From G963676335 sp963676335 (GTDB taxonomy: Bacteria; Pseudomonadota; Alphaproteobacteria; Rickettsiales; Rickettsiaceae): a stretch of 64,000 bases of DNA. The notes under the pieces are model-generated. The model saw nothing but the letters and a program-made list of their open reading frames with translations, made no database searches and was not told the DNA's origin. The number at the start of each line of letters is the position of its first letter. Position 1 is the first letter of the stretch. The stretch lies in assembly GCA_963676335.1 (NCBI GenBank), contig OY781057.1, positions 496,001 to 560,000 on the forward strand, written 5' to 3'. Position numbers and translations under genes: made by a program. This document shows positions 55,270 to 63,706 of the stretch, in pieces.

Positions 55270-55620
55270 ATGAGAAATAAAAAAATACGTTTTGATATTA
55301 GAAAAAGACGAGTTAGAAATAGATTATCTGAAGATCGTTTTAGGCTTTCTATATTTAAATCTAATAAGCATATTTATGCCCAAATTATAGATGATAAGCA
55401 GGGGATAACTTTGACTTCAGCCTCCACTTTAGATAAAGATATTAGAAGGTTAAATAAATCTAATTGCAATAAAGAGTTAGCTATGAAAGTAGGAAGTGTA
55501 TTAGCGGCTAAAGCCGTCGCTTTAGGTATTAATAAAGTAGTATTTGATAAAGGTGGATATAAATATCATGGAGTAGTTAAGGAATTAGCTGACTCTGCTA
55601 GAAAAGAATTAAATTTTTAA
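55270..55620 (+). CDS. rplR: Ribosomal protein L18
   Basis: RFRLSIFKSNKHIYAQIIDD and VVFDKGGYKYHGVVKELAD identify the 5S rRNA-binding protein L18. It is 116 residues and is followed by rpsE after 13 bp. Confidence 0.97.
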   Translation: MRNKKIRFDIRKRRVRNRLSEDRFRLSIFKSNKHIYAQIIDDKQGITLTSASTLDKDIRRLNKSNCNKELAMKVGSVLAAKAVALGINKVVFDKGGYKYHGVVKELADSARKELNF

Positions 55621-55633
55621 TGGAATGTAAAAT

Positions 55634-56167
55634 ATGAAGAATAAACAAATGGACGAATCTATTTTAGAATCTCTTGTTAAGGTTAAAAGGGTAACTAAAG
55701 TAGTGGAAGGTGGTAGAAAATTTTCTTTTTCAGCATGTGTTGTAGTAGGAGATAAAGCAGGACGTATTGGATATGCTCATGGAAAAGCAAATGAAGTATC
55801 AGAGGCTCGGCAAAAAGCTTCTTTTTTAGCTAAAAAACGGTTAAAAAGAATACCATTATACCAAAATCGTACAATACATCATGATATTGAGGGTAAGAGT
55901 GGAACAGTGAAAGTAATTCTAAGGCGAGCTAAAGCTGGTACGGGTATTATTGCAGGAGGAGCTATGCGTTCTGTATTAGAATTACTTGGTGTCGCTGATG
56001 TGGTAGCAAAATCTATAGGATCTTCAAATGTTTATTCTATGATCGAAGCAACTTTTAATGCTTTAGAAAGTCTATATACTCCTAAAATTATAGCTGAAAA
56101 GAGGGGAAAGAAAATTAGTGAGTTGTTTGTAAAGAAAAAATATATAAAAGAATCGGTATTACAGTGA
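55634..56167 (+). CDS. rpsE: Ribosomal protein S5
   Basis: The S5 double-stranded RNA-binding start (KRVTKVVEGGRKFSFSACVV) and GYAHGKANEVSEARQKA, then AGGAMRSVLELLGVADVVAK, are diagnostic. It is 177 residues and affects decoding fidelity. Overlaps rpmD by 4 bp. Confidence 0.97.
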   Translation: MKNKQMDESILESLVKVKRVTKVVEGGRKFSFSACVVVGDKAGRIGYAHGKANEVSEARQKASFLAKKRLKRIPLYQNRTIHHDIEGKSGTVKVILRRAKAGTGIIAGGAMRSVLELLGVADVVAKSIGSSNVYSMIEATFNALESLYTPKIIAEKRGKKISELFVKKKYIKESVLQ

Positions 56168-56391
56168 ATAGAAAATTTAAAATTACCCAAATAGCTAGTT
56201 CTATAGGTAGAAATAATAAGCAAAAAAAAATATTAATAGGACTAGGGTTAAATAAAATACGTAGAAGTAGAATAGTAGATGATAATAATTCTATTAAAGG
56301 AATGATTAATAAAGTTAAGCATTTAGTTAAAGTTGAAGAAATATTAATTTTAGAGGATATAATTTTAGAGGATAACAATGAAATTAAATGA
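56164..56391 (+). CDS. rpmD: Ribosomal protein L30
   Basis: Starts at GTG 56164 overlapping the rpsE stop. FKITQIASSIGRNNKQKKIL and GLGLNKIRRSRIVDDN match L30. The usual length is about 60 residues; here 75, with an acidic tail (EEILILEDIILEDNN) that overlaps the rplO start by 14 bp. Confidence 0.92.
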   Translation: MNRKFKITQIASSIGRNNKQKKILIGLGLNKIRRSRIVDDNNSIKGMINKVKHLVKVEEILILEDIILEDNNEIK

Positions 56392-56833
56392 GTTTAAAAA
56401 CGTACCTGGTTCTAAAAAGAACAGAAAACGTCTTGGGCGAGGAATTGGAAGTGGTTTAGGTAAAACTTGTGGAAAAGGTGTTAAGGGTCAAAAAGCTCGT
56501 TCTGGGGTGGCTATTAAAGGATTCGAAGGAGGGCAGACTAGTATTATAAAAAGATTACCTAAACGGGGTTTTCATTGTATTTCGTCTTTAAAATATCTTA
56601 CAATCAATATAAGAACTATTATGGTGTTAGTTAAATGTGGAAAAATTTTTGAAAACGATACAATTACAAAAGAGTTGTTATCTGAGTTAAAAGTTATTAA
56701 AAATAGCCATAAATCTAAAAAAATTAAATTACTTAGTACTGGAAAATTGAATTTAAAGCTTAATTTTAAATTAGATTCTTATTCAAAGAAAGCTAAAGAA
56801 AATATTGTAAATTCTAATGGAAATATTTTATAA
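56378..56833 (+). CDS. rplO: Ribosomal protein L15
   Basis: GSKKNRKRLGRGIGSGLGKT, then the Gly-rich AIKGFEGGQTSIIKRLPKRG, identifies L15. It is 151 residues, with a Lys-rich C-terminus that is less conserved. It is the last gene of the array: secY, adk, rpsM, rpsK and rpoA do not follow. Confidence 0.96.
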   Translation: MKLNEFKNVPGSKKNRKRLGRGIGSGLGKTCGKGVKGQKARSGVAIKGFEGGQTSIIKRLPKRGFHCISSLKYLTINIRTIMVLVKCGKIFENDTITKELLSELKVIKNSHKSKKIKLLSTGKLNLKLNFKLDSYSKKAKENIVNSNGNIL

Positions 56834-56892
56834 AAAATGTATAATTTTTATAAAAATATAACGGATTATATAAGAATATAATTGAGGGTTTT

Positions 56893-58398
56893 ATGAAAGG
56901 AAGTTGTAGTCAATCGCTTAGACGTATTATTTGGCCAATTGAGGGATATGAAAATAAAAAATTTATTCCAATGGCTATTATGATGTTTTTTATATTATTT
57001 AACTATTCACTATTAAGATCAATTAAGGATGGTTTTGTTGTAACAAGTATAGGACCAGAGGCGATAAGTTTTTTAAAGACATATATTGTGCTTCCTTCAG
57101 CTATATTAGTAATGTTATTATATTCTAAGCTTTGTAATATACTTGAGCCGTCTAAAGTATTTTATACTTTGACCAGTATATTTATAGGATATATAACATT
57201 GTTTGCATTTTTTTTATATCCAAATAAAGAGTTTGTGAATGTTGATCCAGAGGTTATAGAAAGACTTAGTCAGCAATTTCCAAATTTTAAATGGTTTATA
57301 CGGATAGGGGGGCAATGGAGTTTTGCTACATTCTATACTATGTCAGAATTATGGGGGACGGTAATCAATACTTTATTGTTTTGGCAGTTCGCTAATCAGA
57401 TAACGAGAACAGATGAAGCTAAGAGATTTTATTCAATGTTTGGGTTAATAGGAAATTTTGGATTAGTAGCGACAGGTTGCGTTTTGGGCTACTTTTTAAA
57501 TACTGAAGCTCAAGGAGAAGAGGTTGTGGTAAAATCCAATAACAGTGAAGAGTTTTTTCCTATCTTTATATTTATGATTCTAAGTGGTTTTATAATAATG
57601 ATTATATACGCATGGATAAATAAATATGTATTAACTGATTCAAGACTAGTTGATGGAGCTCAAAATCCCAAAGTTAAAAAATCAAAGACTAAATTAAGTA
57701 TAAGTGAAAGTTTTAAAATGATTTTTTCTTCTAAATACTTAGGATTAATTGCAATATTAGTTTTGGCATATGGTATTTCAATAAATTTAGTTGAAGGTGT
57801 TTGGAAGTCTAAAATGAGAGAGTTGTATCCTACTGAAGAAGCATACACAAGATTCATGGGATATTTTCAAGCTTGGCAAGGCACAGTTGCTATCATTGTT
57901 ATGATTATAGGTAGTAATATTTTAAGAAAATTGTCATGGAAAACTGCTGCTATGATAACTCCCCTTATTATTTTATTAACTGGAGTTATGTTTTTTGGAT
58001 TAATCTTCTTTAATGATTCTATAAGTCTTTATTTAACTGGAATATTAGTTTCTTCGCCTTTAGTAGTAGCTGTTAATGTGGGAATGGTACAAAATATTTT
58101 AAGTAAAGCTACAAAATATTCTTTATTTGATTCTACTAAGGAAATGAGTTATATTCCTCTTGATAACGAATTAAAATCAAAAGGAAAGGCTGCAGTAGAT
58201 GTAATTGGGGGACGATTAGGTAAAGCTGGAGGAGCAGTTATTCAATCATCATTTTTTATTATTTTTCCAGTTCTAACATTTACAGAAGCAGCCCCATATT
58301 TTGGAGCTATATTCTTCTTTATAGTTATAATGTGGCTCTATGCTGTAAAAGCTTTGAATTTTGAATATACTAAAAAGTTACAGCAAGGAAAGGAGTAA
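56893..58398 (+). CDS. tlc: ATP/ADP translocase (Tlc-type nucleotide transporter)
   Basis: An obligate exchanger that imports host ATP in return for ADP, or one of the related nucleotide transporters of this family. About 12 membrane helices over 501 residues. Typical blocks: LFNYSLLRSIKDGFVVTSIG, FYTMSELWGTVINTLLFWQF, FSMFG-like (FYSMFGLIGNFGLVATG) and KEMSYIPLDNELKSKGKAA. The start follows GAGGG. Rickettsia carries several paralogs (Tlc1-5) with different substrates, and the true substrate cannot be read from the sequence alone. It stands where secY is expected, after rplO. Confidence 0.94.
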   Translation: MKGSCSQSLRRIIWPIEGYENKKFIPMAIMMFFILFNYSLLRSIKDGFVVTSIGPEAISFLKTYIVLPSAILVMLLYSKLCNILEPSKVFYTLTSIFIGYITLFAFFLYPNKEFVNVDPEVIERLSQQFPNFKWFIRIGGQWSFATFYTMSELWGTVINTLLFWQFANQITRTDEAKRFYSMFGLIGNFGLVATGCVLGYFLNTEAQGEEVVVKSNNSEEFFPIFIFMILSGFIIMIIYAWINKYVLTDSRLVDGAQNPKVKKSKTKLSISESFKMIFSSKYLGLIAILVLAYGISINLVEGVWKSKMRELYPTEEAYTRFMGYFQAWQGTVAIIVMIIGSNILRKLSWKTAAMITPLIILLTGVMFFGLIFFNDSISLYLTGILVSSPLVVAVNVGMVQNILSKATKYSLFDSTKEMSYIPLDNELKSKGKAAVDVIGGRLGKAGGAVIQSSFFIIFPVLTFTEAAPYFGAIFFFIVIMWLYAVKALNFEYTKKLQQGKE

Positions 58399-58405
58399 AT
58401 TTTTA

Positions 58406-58481
58406 GGGCGATTAGCTCAGTTGGTAGAGCATCTCGTTTACACCGAGGAGGTCGGCAGTTCAAGCCTGTTATCGCCCACCA
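58406..58481 (+). tRNA. tRNA-Val (UAC)
   Basis: Acceptor GGGCGAT pairs with ATCGCCC, the D-loop is AGCTCAGTTGGTAGAGC, the anticodon stem-loop is CTCGTTTACACCGAG with TAC, and the T-loop is AGTTCAAGCCT. CCA is encoded at 58479-58481. It starts 7 bp after the tlc stop. Confidence 0.95.
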
Positions 58482-58685
58482 TTTTATACTTTTTTATACT
58501 TAAATACTGGAAGCAAAGGTTATATAAAAATAATATCTTTACAGAATTTGAATTTCATATAAAAGGAACAATATTGGTTTTGTAATTTATTCTACAGTAT
58601 TTTACCTTATTCAACTCTGTAAATTATGTGCTATAGCCTAATACTAAATAACTATAGACAAATTTCAAAAAATAATGTTATTTTC
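58482..58685. other. A/T-rich spacer, nothing recognised
   Basis: Between tRNA-Val and the IS630 remnant. No open frame, RNA fold or repeat was identified. Confidence 0.5.
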
Positions 58686-58979
58686 ATAGTAAGAGCAGTA
58701 TATTTGAAGCTTATTTTGATTTTCTCATTTAAAACCTGGTCAAATCGTTGTTATGGACAACATTAGTTTTCATAAAACACATTAAAATAAGCGCGGCTTG
58801 ATCGAATACATATGGGTGGTACCACCATGCCCTATTTTTACCTACCTACTCTCGCCTGATTTAAATCCAATTGAGCGTCATTGGTTTAGAATTAAGCATA
58901 ATATAAGAAAAATAGCATGCCTATTTACTAACTTTTTTGAATCTGTAGTTTCTGTATTTAAAGTCTCTAGCATTTAGTG
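58686..58979 (+). mobile_element. IS630-family transposase remnant, second copy
   Basis: Shares AGTAAGAGCAGTATATTTGA and the following sequence with the copy at 5293, then VVMDNISFHK, and here the C-terminal part is kept: LSPDLNPIERHWFRIKHNI (the catalytic Glu of DDE) to a stop at about 58978. A deletion near 58715 and further frame changes between 58780 and 58850 inactivate it. It lies tail-to-tail with nuoB. Confidence 0.78.
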
Positions 58980-58994
58980 GTATGCTATAGTAAT

Positions 58995-59462
58995 TTAAAT
59001 TTTATTGCATATTTTTTTTTGTAGTAATGAAATTCCAAATAATAACGCTTCTGGAGTAGGCGGACAACCAGGAACATAAATATCTACAGGAATTATGTGT
59101 TCACATCCTTGAACTACAGAATAAGATGGGAAATATCCACCACTGATAGCACAATTTCCCATAGCTATAACCCATTTAGGTTCAGTCATTTGATCATAAA
59201 TTCTACGTATAACCTTTGCCATTTTGATTGTAACAGTTCCAGCTACAATCATTAAATCTGCTTGTCTAGGACTTGCTCTAAACAGCATTCCAAACCGGTC
59301 TATATCATATCTACTACCAACAGTTTGCATCATTTCAATTGCACAGCATGATAGCCCAAAGGTTAATGGCCATAAAGAATTACTATGTGCCCAATTTATT
59401 ATATTATTTAATTTAGTAATCAAAAATCCTTGAGGAAGATCTGTGCATGTATTATGTTTCAT
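58995..59462 (-). CDS. nuoB: NADH-quinone oxidoreductase subunit B
   Basis: The complex I subunit that holds cluster N2. Ligand Cys are in FGLSCCAIEMMQ, MGNCAISGG and YVPGCPPTPEALL. RYDIDRFGMLFRASPRQADL is diagnostic. It is 155 residues. It stands alone on the minus strand about 42 kb from nuoC-nuoD, so the nuo operon is broken up in this genome. Confidence 0.96.
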   Translation of the reverse strand: MKHNTCTDLPQGFLITKLNNIINWAHSNSLWPLTFGLSCCAIEMMQTVGSRYDIDRFGMLFRASPRQADLMIVAGTVTIKMAKVIRRIYDQMTEPKWVIAMGNCAISGGYFPSYSVVQGCEHIIPVDIYVPGCPPTPEALLFGISLLQKKICNKI

Positions 59463-59543
59463 TCTAACTAATAATGTGATAACAAAGTGTCTTTCATCAA
59501 AATTTTATAAACTCTATCTCAAACCACTTATTTAAAATATATT

Positions 59544-59705
59544 CTATATGTTAAGAAGATCTTCTTCAGAATATAAAGGTTTTAAATAGATGTCAATTAT
59601 TTCAGTTTTAGTAAAAAATTCTCCTCCATCTATACACCAGTGTAAACATTCAAAAGTTTCAGTGTCTATTTTAGTTTTATTAAACAAGCTCTTATTTATT
59701 TTCAA
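59544..59705 (-). CDS. Possible small protein (53 residues)
   Basis: A TTG at 59705 is preceded by AAGAGG at 5 bp spacing, giving KINKSLFNKTKIDTETFE, two more Cys-containing turns (CLHWC) and an acidic end (YLKPLYSEEDLLN). No family recognised. It follows the 62-residue frame at 59724-59912 on the same strand. Either a real short gene or part of a decayed one. Confidence 0.3.
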   Translation of the reverse strand: MKINKSLFNKTKIDTETFECLHWCIDGGEFFTKTEIIDIYLKPLYSEEDLLNI

Positions 59706-59723
59706 TAAAACCTCTTATTGTCA

Positions 59724-59912
59724 TTAATATTCTTCTGAAGTTGTAGTTCCTAAATCAATACATATAGCACTTTGATTACTGTTATTAGTTGTAGTTAAAA
59801 CATTAGAACTAACATCATCTCTAGATAAAATATAATCTACTGTTTCATAATCATCTTCTTTTTCTATTATATCCAAAACTAAAATTATACTTAGTACATC
59901 TTCCATTGACAT
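59724..59912 (-). CDS. Possible small acidic protein (62 residues)
   Basis: Frame from ATG 59912: SMEDVLSIILVLDIIEKEDD..., rich in Asp/Glu/Ser/Thr, no signal or membrane segment clearly present. No known family. Lies downstream of mipZ on the same strand with about 75 bp between. Coding status is uncertain; an intergenic chance frame is possible. Confidence 0.3.
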   Translation of the reverse strand: MSMEDVLSIILVLDIIEKEDDYETVDYILSRDDVSSNVLTTTNNSNQSAICIDLGTTTSEEY

Positions 59913-59987
59913 TGTTGCGCTGCTGTGCTGATATAGACTTCTAAAAAATCATCTACTTTATCATCATATAAAGCTTCTTATATATGA

Positions 59988-60818
59988 TTATGTCTTCAAA
60001 AATAACTCTTTGATATTGAGAAATTTTAGGAAACCACGCAGCTCTTGTCTTGCAGCAATATGAGACATAGTTAAAGATTTTCCAGAATTTATTTTTAAAA
60101 GATCAAGTAAAGTTAAGCCTTGTAGAAATAACTCTCTAAAAATGACTCGTTCACTAAAACCAGGAGCAATTTTAAAACTTACTCTTTTGGATAATTCTTC
60201 TAGTACTTTAGCTACTTGTCGTTTATTAATAGCGTCAACGCTACTTAGTCGATTTCGTAAAATAATCCAATTAATTGTTCCATAATCCCTATGTGCTTTT
60301 TGTAATTTCTGTTGCCAAATCATTTCACTATAAATTGAAGGACTAATTATAGACAAATTCTCAGGATTTATTTTTGCTAATACGTCTATATCCAAAAAAC
60401 TATCATTTATTGGAGTTATTATAGTATTAGCATAAGAATGAGCAAGACGACATAAGAAAGAACTATGTCCTGGGGTATCAATTACTATTACATCAGGTTG
60501 ATTCGAATTATCTTCAAATGCGTCAAGAAAATTTTTTCTTTCTTCGTTTTCCTGTTCGTCAATTGAAGATGCATTACTTAATTTAATTAAATAATGATCA
60601 GACATTAAAACTTTCTGATTATGGTTTAGTTCATTATATTTTTGTCGATTTTGCAAATATCTTGTTAGAGAGCATTGTCTACTATCTGTATCAATACTTT
60701 TCACTTTTAATCCATAATCTAATAAACCTGTAATTAAATGCATAGTGCAAGTAGTTTTACCTGCACCTCCTTTTTCATTACCTATAACAAAAACATATGG
60801 ATCTTTATTTATTTTCAT
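59988..60818 (-). CDS. mipZ: MipZ-type division-site positioning ATPase (ParA/MinD family)
   Basis: The deviant Walker A is GNEKGGAGKTTCTMHL, then DTDSRQCSLTRYLQNR, the Walker B VIVIDTPGHSS, and the specific MipZ-like run SYANTIITPINDSFLDIDVL. IILRNRLSSVD and IAPGFSERVIFRELFLQGLT are further MipZ blocks. At 276 residues it is typical. MipZ forms a gradient from the chromosome poles that inhibits FtsZ. It overlaps pepA by 14 bp. No parB is adjacent. Confidence 0.92.
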   Translation of the reverse strand: MKINKDPYVFVIGNEKGGAGKTTCTMHLITGLLDYGLKVKSIDTDSRQCSLTRYLQNRQKYNELNHNQKVLMSDHYLIKLSNASSIDEQENEERKNFLDAFEDNSNQPDVIVIDTPGHSSFLCRLAHSYANTIITPINDSFLDIDVLAKINPENLSIISPSIYSEMIWQQKLQKAHRDYGTINWIILRNRLSSVDAINKRQVAKVLEELSKRVSFKIAPGFSERVIFRELFLQGLTLLDLLKINSGKSLTMSHIAARQELRGFLKFLNIKELFLKT

Positions 60819-62274
60819 AATAATCTTTAATTAATTGATACAGTAGTCGTACTCCAAATCCAGTAGCTCCTTTAGATAACGGGTTTTTATCACTACTAAC
60901 TCCTGCAATATCTAAGTGAGCCCAAGGAACATTATTAACAAAATTTTGTAAAAATTGAGATGCGGTACTGCTACCGGCTGTTCCACTACCAGTAGTTGAA
61001 ATATTACATAAATCAGCTATGGGGGACTTGATCATTTTATCATAGTCTTCATGAAGTGGCATTCTCCATAATTTTTCTTCTACTTGAGCTCCAGCTTTAA
61101 GTAATCTTTCTGCTAATTCTTCATTGTTGCTAAAACAGCCAGCATATGTACTTCCTAATGCTACAGCAATGGCTCCAGTTAAAGTTGCGAGATCAATCAT
61201 TAGCTGAGGTTTAAACTTATCTTGCGTATACCATAATATATCGGCCAATATTAGTCTTCCTTCTGCATCAGTATTTAAAATTTCCACTGTTTTACCAGAC
61301 ATAGTTGCGACTACATCACCTACTTTCTGTGCATTTCCACCTAACATATTTTCGGCTAATCCAACTACTCCTACAACATTTATTTTTGTTTTCATTGCCG
61401 CAAGAGCTCGAATTAATCCAACTACTACAGCAGATCCAGCCATATCTTTTTTCATTTCTTTCATAGCTTCAGATGGCTTTAATGATATACCTCCACTATC
61501 AAATGTAACTCCTTTTCCAACGAATGCTAAAGGAGGGGTGTTTTTGTCTTCTAATCCATAGTATTTCATTACTACAACTTTTGATTCTTTATTGGAACCT
61601 TGCCCAACACCTAAAAGAGCATTCATACCTAAATGATCTATCTCTCTTTCTCCTATAATTTCAACATCTATGTCAAATTTTTCTAACTCCTCTGCTATAA
61701 GCTTTGCATAGTTATCGGGATATAATTTATTTGCAGGTTCATTAACATAATCTCGAGCTAAAAATATACTATTAATAACCTCATCATATTCTAAGATGTT
61801 CTTATCCTTAGAAATTATATTCATTTCTTCTAACGTATTCTCTATTTTTTTTGTTAGATACTTATTAAAAGTGTATCCACTTAATCTTGCGCCTATAGAA
61901 ATCGAATTAGTATTTTGTTGTTGAGATATTACTGAAATAGATTGTAATTTTAGACTATTTGCATGATTATAAATCATTGCACCTAATTTTTCTAATTTGT
62001 AGTTTGTTAGTTCTTCTGTTCTTCCTGCCCCAACTAAGACTAAATATTTTATTTCTTCTTCATCTAAATATGTAAATAAATTTAATTTTTCATATTCTCC
62101 ATTGAAAATATTTTTAGTTATTGCTTGTTTAGCGAGATTGAGACAAGTATCGTTAATTTTTAAATTTTGTATCTGTTGTAAATTTAAACTTGTATCTAAT
62201 ATCAAATATATAGCGTTATCTTTTGAAATATTTTCTTGAAAACATATTTTTAATAATCTGGATTTTGAGTTCAT
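60805..62274 (-). CDS. pepA: Leucyl aminopeptidase (M17)
   Basis: A hexameric metalloprotease releasing N-terminal residues. The metal and active-site blocks are visible: VGKGVTFDSGGISLKPSEAM, MKKDMAGSAVVVGL and the signature NTDAEGRLILADIL. At 489 residues it is full length. It is upstream of mipZ on the same strand, overlapping by 14 bp. It may recycle peptides taken from the host. Confidence 0.95.
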   Translation of the reverse strand: MNSKSRLLKICFQENISKDNAIYLILDTSLNLQQIQNLKINDTCLNLAKQAITKNIFNGEYEKLNLFTYLDEEEIKYLVLVGAGRTEELTNYKLEKLGAMIYNHANSLKLQSISVISQQQNTNSISIGARLSGYTFNKYLTKKIENTLEEMNIISKDKNILEYDEVINSIFLARDYVNEPANKLYPDNYAKLIAEELEKFDIDVEIIGEREIDHLGMNALLGVGQGSNKESKVVVMKYYGLEDKNTPPLAFVGKGVTFDSGGISLKPSEAMKEMKKDMAGSAVVVGLIRALAAMKTKINVVGVVGLAENMLGGNAQKVGDVVATMSGKTVEILNTDAEGRLILADILWYTQDKFKPQLMIDLATLTGAIAVALGSTYAGCFSNNEELAERLLKAGAQVEEKLWRMPLHEDYDKMIKSPIADLCNISTTGSGTAGSSTASQFLQNFVNNVPWAHLDIAGVSSDKNPLSKGATGFGVRLLYQLIKDYYENK

Positions 62275-62356
62275 AATAACATTCTCTTTTTATTATTTAA
62301 TTAACTTAATTTAGTTTAATCTTAAAATATAATTTATACAAAAACTTATATTTTTT

Positions 62357-63337
62357 ATGAAGCATGTTGTAAACTTCTTTTTTCCCCAAAAAAATAATAC
62401 TGAATATAAAAAGAATGTAGAGTCATGGAGCTTTTGTACGGAAGATGTATGCAAAAGTGAGATTCAGGATATTAAGAATATATCTCAATTAGATCCACTT
62501 TATGACTCAAGTAATAAAAAAAATTTTTATAAAAAATATCCAGATTTGAAAAATAAACTTAACGATCCGCGATTAATAGAACAGATAGAATCTGACCTTA
62601 ATAGGAACAAAAATTTATACATAGAAAATCATGAATCGAACAAGTTATTAAAATGCAATAATATTGAAGAATTGCTGCAAGAATTAACAAAAGAATATGG
62701 TTTATCAAACGCACAAGCAAACTTTATTATATCAACCAGTTATCAAGGGAGCATAGCAAGCGCACTTCATGTTTGGAAACCTATAAAGCAGCAAATTATG
62801 GAAGAATGTATTTTTCAATCTATGATTACAAAAATAAAAATTGATAATGATGGGATTCTAACTTTTAGTGGTGGAGGAGGTTTTTCTATTATTGAAGAGA
62901 ATCAATTTGAATTGATATATAATAAAAAAAATAGCATGAGAAATAACATTTTCTTCGATCAAGATGTAGAAAAGTATCCTTCAGTGCAAATAAATATATG
63001 TGTTAATTTAGGAAAAATAGGGAATGATTTTGTTGAAAATTTTCCAAAAATTAATATAGATATAGCAGCCAAAGGTTTAGAACTTGTAAAAATATGCGAT
63101 AATATATTTGGATCTATTGACTCCAAGGAAGAAAAAAAAGCTGTAGAAGAAATTATAAATACAAAAATAGACCTTCTTAAGAGTTTTAGTGATTTTGTTG
63201 AAAATTTACCTAATGAAAATATGTTGGGTTATAGTAAATTAGTGCTTACTGAAATAGATTTAGATGATTATGAAATCATTTGTTCAATACATGATAAAAG
63301 CAAAATTCTTGGAAATATATTATTATTAGATTCATAA
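62357..63337 (+). CDS. Unrecognised 326-residue protein, paralog of the 17599-19059 gene
   Basis: Hydrophilic, no signal peptide, no membrane helix. Three blocks match the larger paralog in order: ELTKEYGLSNAQANFIIS (residues 109-126), a strand block KIKIDNDGILTFSGGGGFS (159-177) and VNLGKIGNDF...INIDIAA (216-238). The shared regions differ enough to suggest an old duplication. The Gly-run SGGGGF is unusual. It is divergent from pepA and is followed by a small Ser-rich protein gene. Function unknown; effector is a guess. Confidence 0.7.
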   Translation: MKHVVNFFFPQKNNTEYKKNVESWSFCTEDVCKSEIQDIKNISQLDPLYDSSNKKNFYKKYPDLKNKLNDPRLIEQIESDLNRNKNLYIENHESNKLLKCNNIEELLQELTKEYGLSNAQANFIISTSYQGSIASALHVWKPIKQQIMEECIFQSMITKIKIDNDGILTFSGGGGFSIIEENQFELIYNKKNSMRNNIFFDQDVEKYPSVQINICVNLGKIGNDFVENFPKINIDIAAKGLELVKICDNIFGSIDSKEEKKAVEEIINTKIDLLKSFSDFVENLPNENMLGYSKLVLTEIDLDDYEIICSIHDKSKILGNILLLDS

Positions 63338-63424
63338 TTGTTTCTAGTTTAATCTGGAGTTGATTTTTCTCTTTGATAAAGAAGAAGAAATATTATATTA
63401 TTTTATAATATGAGAGAATAATAA

Positions 63425-63706
63425 ATGGTAGGTATTTATATGTCTTTTGATAATTTATCATCCGTAGGACATGGGAGCAATCAGCAATCTTCTTCTATAT
63501 CACAAACAATTAGTGAAACTGCTGAAAAATCTAATTTATTAAATGTAGCAACGTTTGGTCTTGGTAGCATATTTTCTACCAGCGCTTTAGGTTCATTGGA
63601 AAATTGTAGTCTATTTAAATATGCAGATTTAAGTTCCATGTTTAAAGGATTTAAACTTCCTGTTCCTTCGTTTTTGCCACCATCTAAAAGCAGTAAAGGG
63701 AGGTAA
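63425..63706 (+). CDS. Small Ser-rich protein, unknown (93 residues)
   Basis: Start at ATG 63425, or at ATG 63440 (MSFDNLSSVGHGSNQQ), which has GGTAGG at good spacing. Ser/Asn/Gln-rich N-terminus, a central weakly hydrophobic stretch (LNVATFGLGSIFSTSALGSL) and a Pro/Lys/Ser C-terminus (LPVPSFLPPSKSSKGR). No family recognised. It lies 87 bp after the effector-like gene on the same strand and just before palindromic element copy F. It may be co-expressed with the upstream gene. Confidence 0.55.
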   Translation: MVGIYMSFDNLSSVGHGSNQQSSSISQTISETAEKSNLLNVATFGLGSIFSTSALGSLENCSLFKYADLSSMFKGFKLPVPSFLPPSKSSKGR

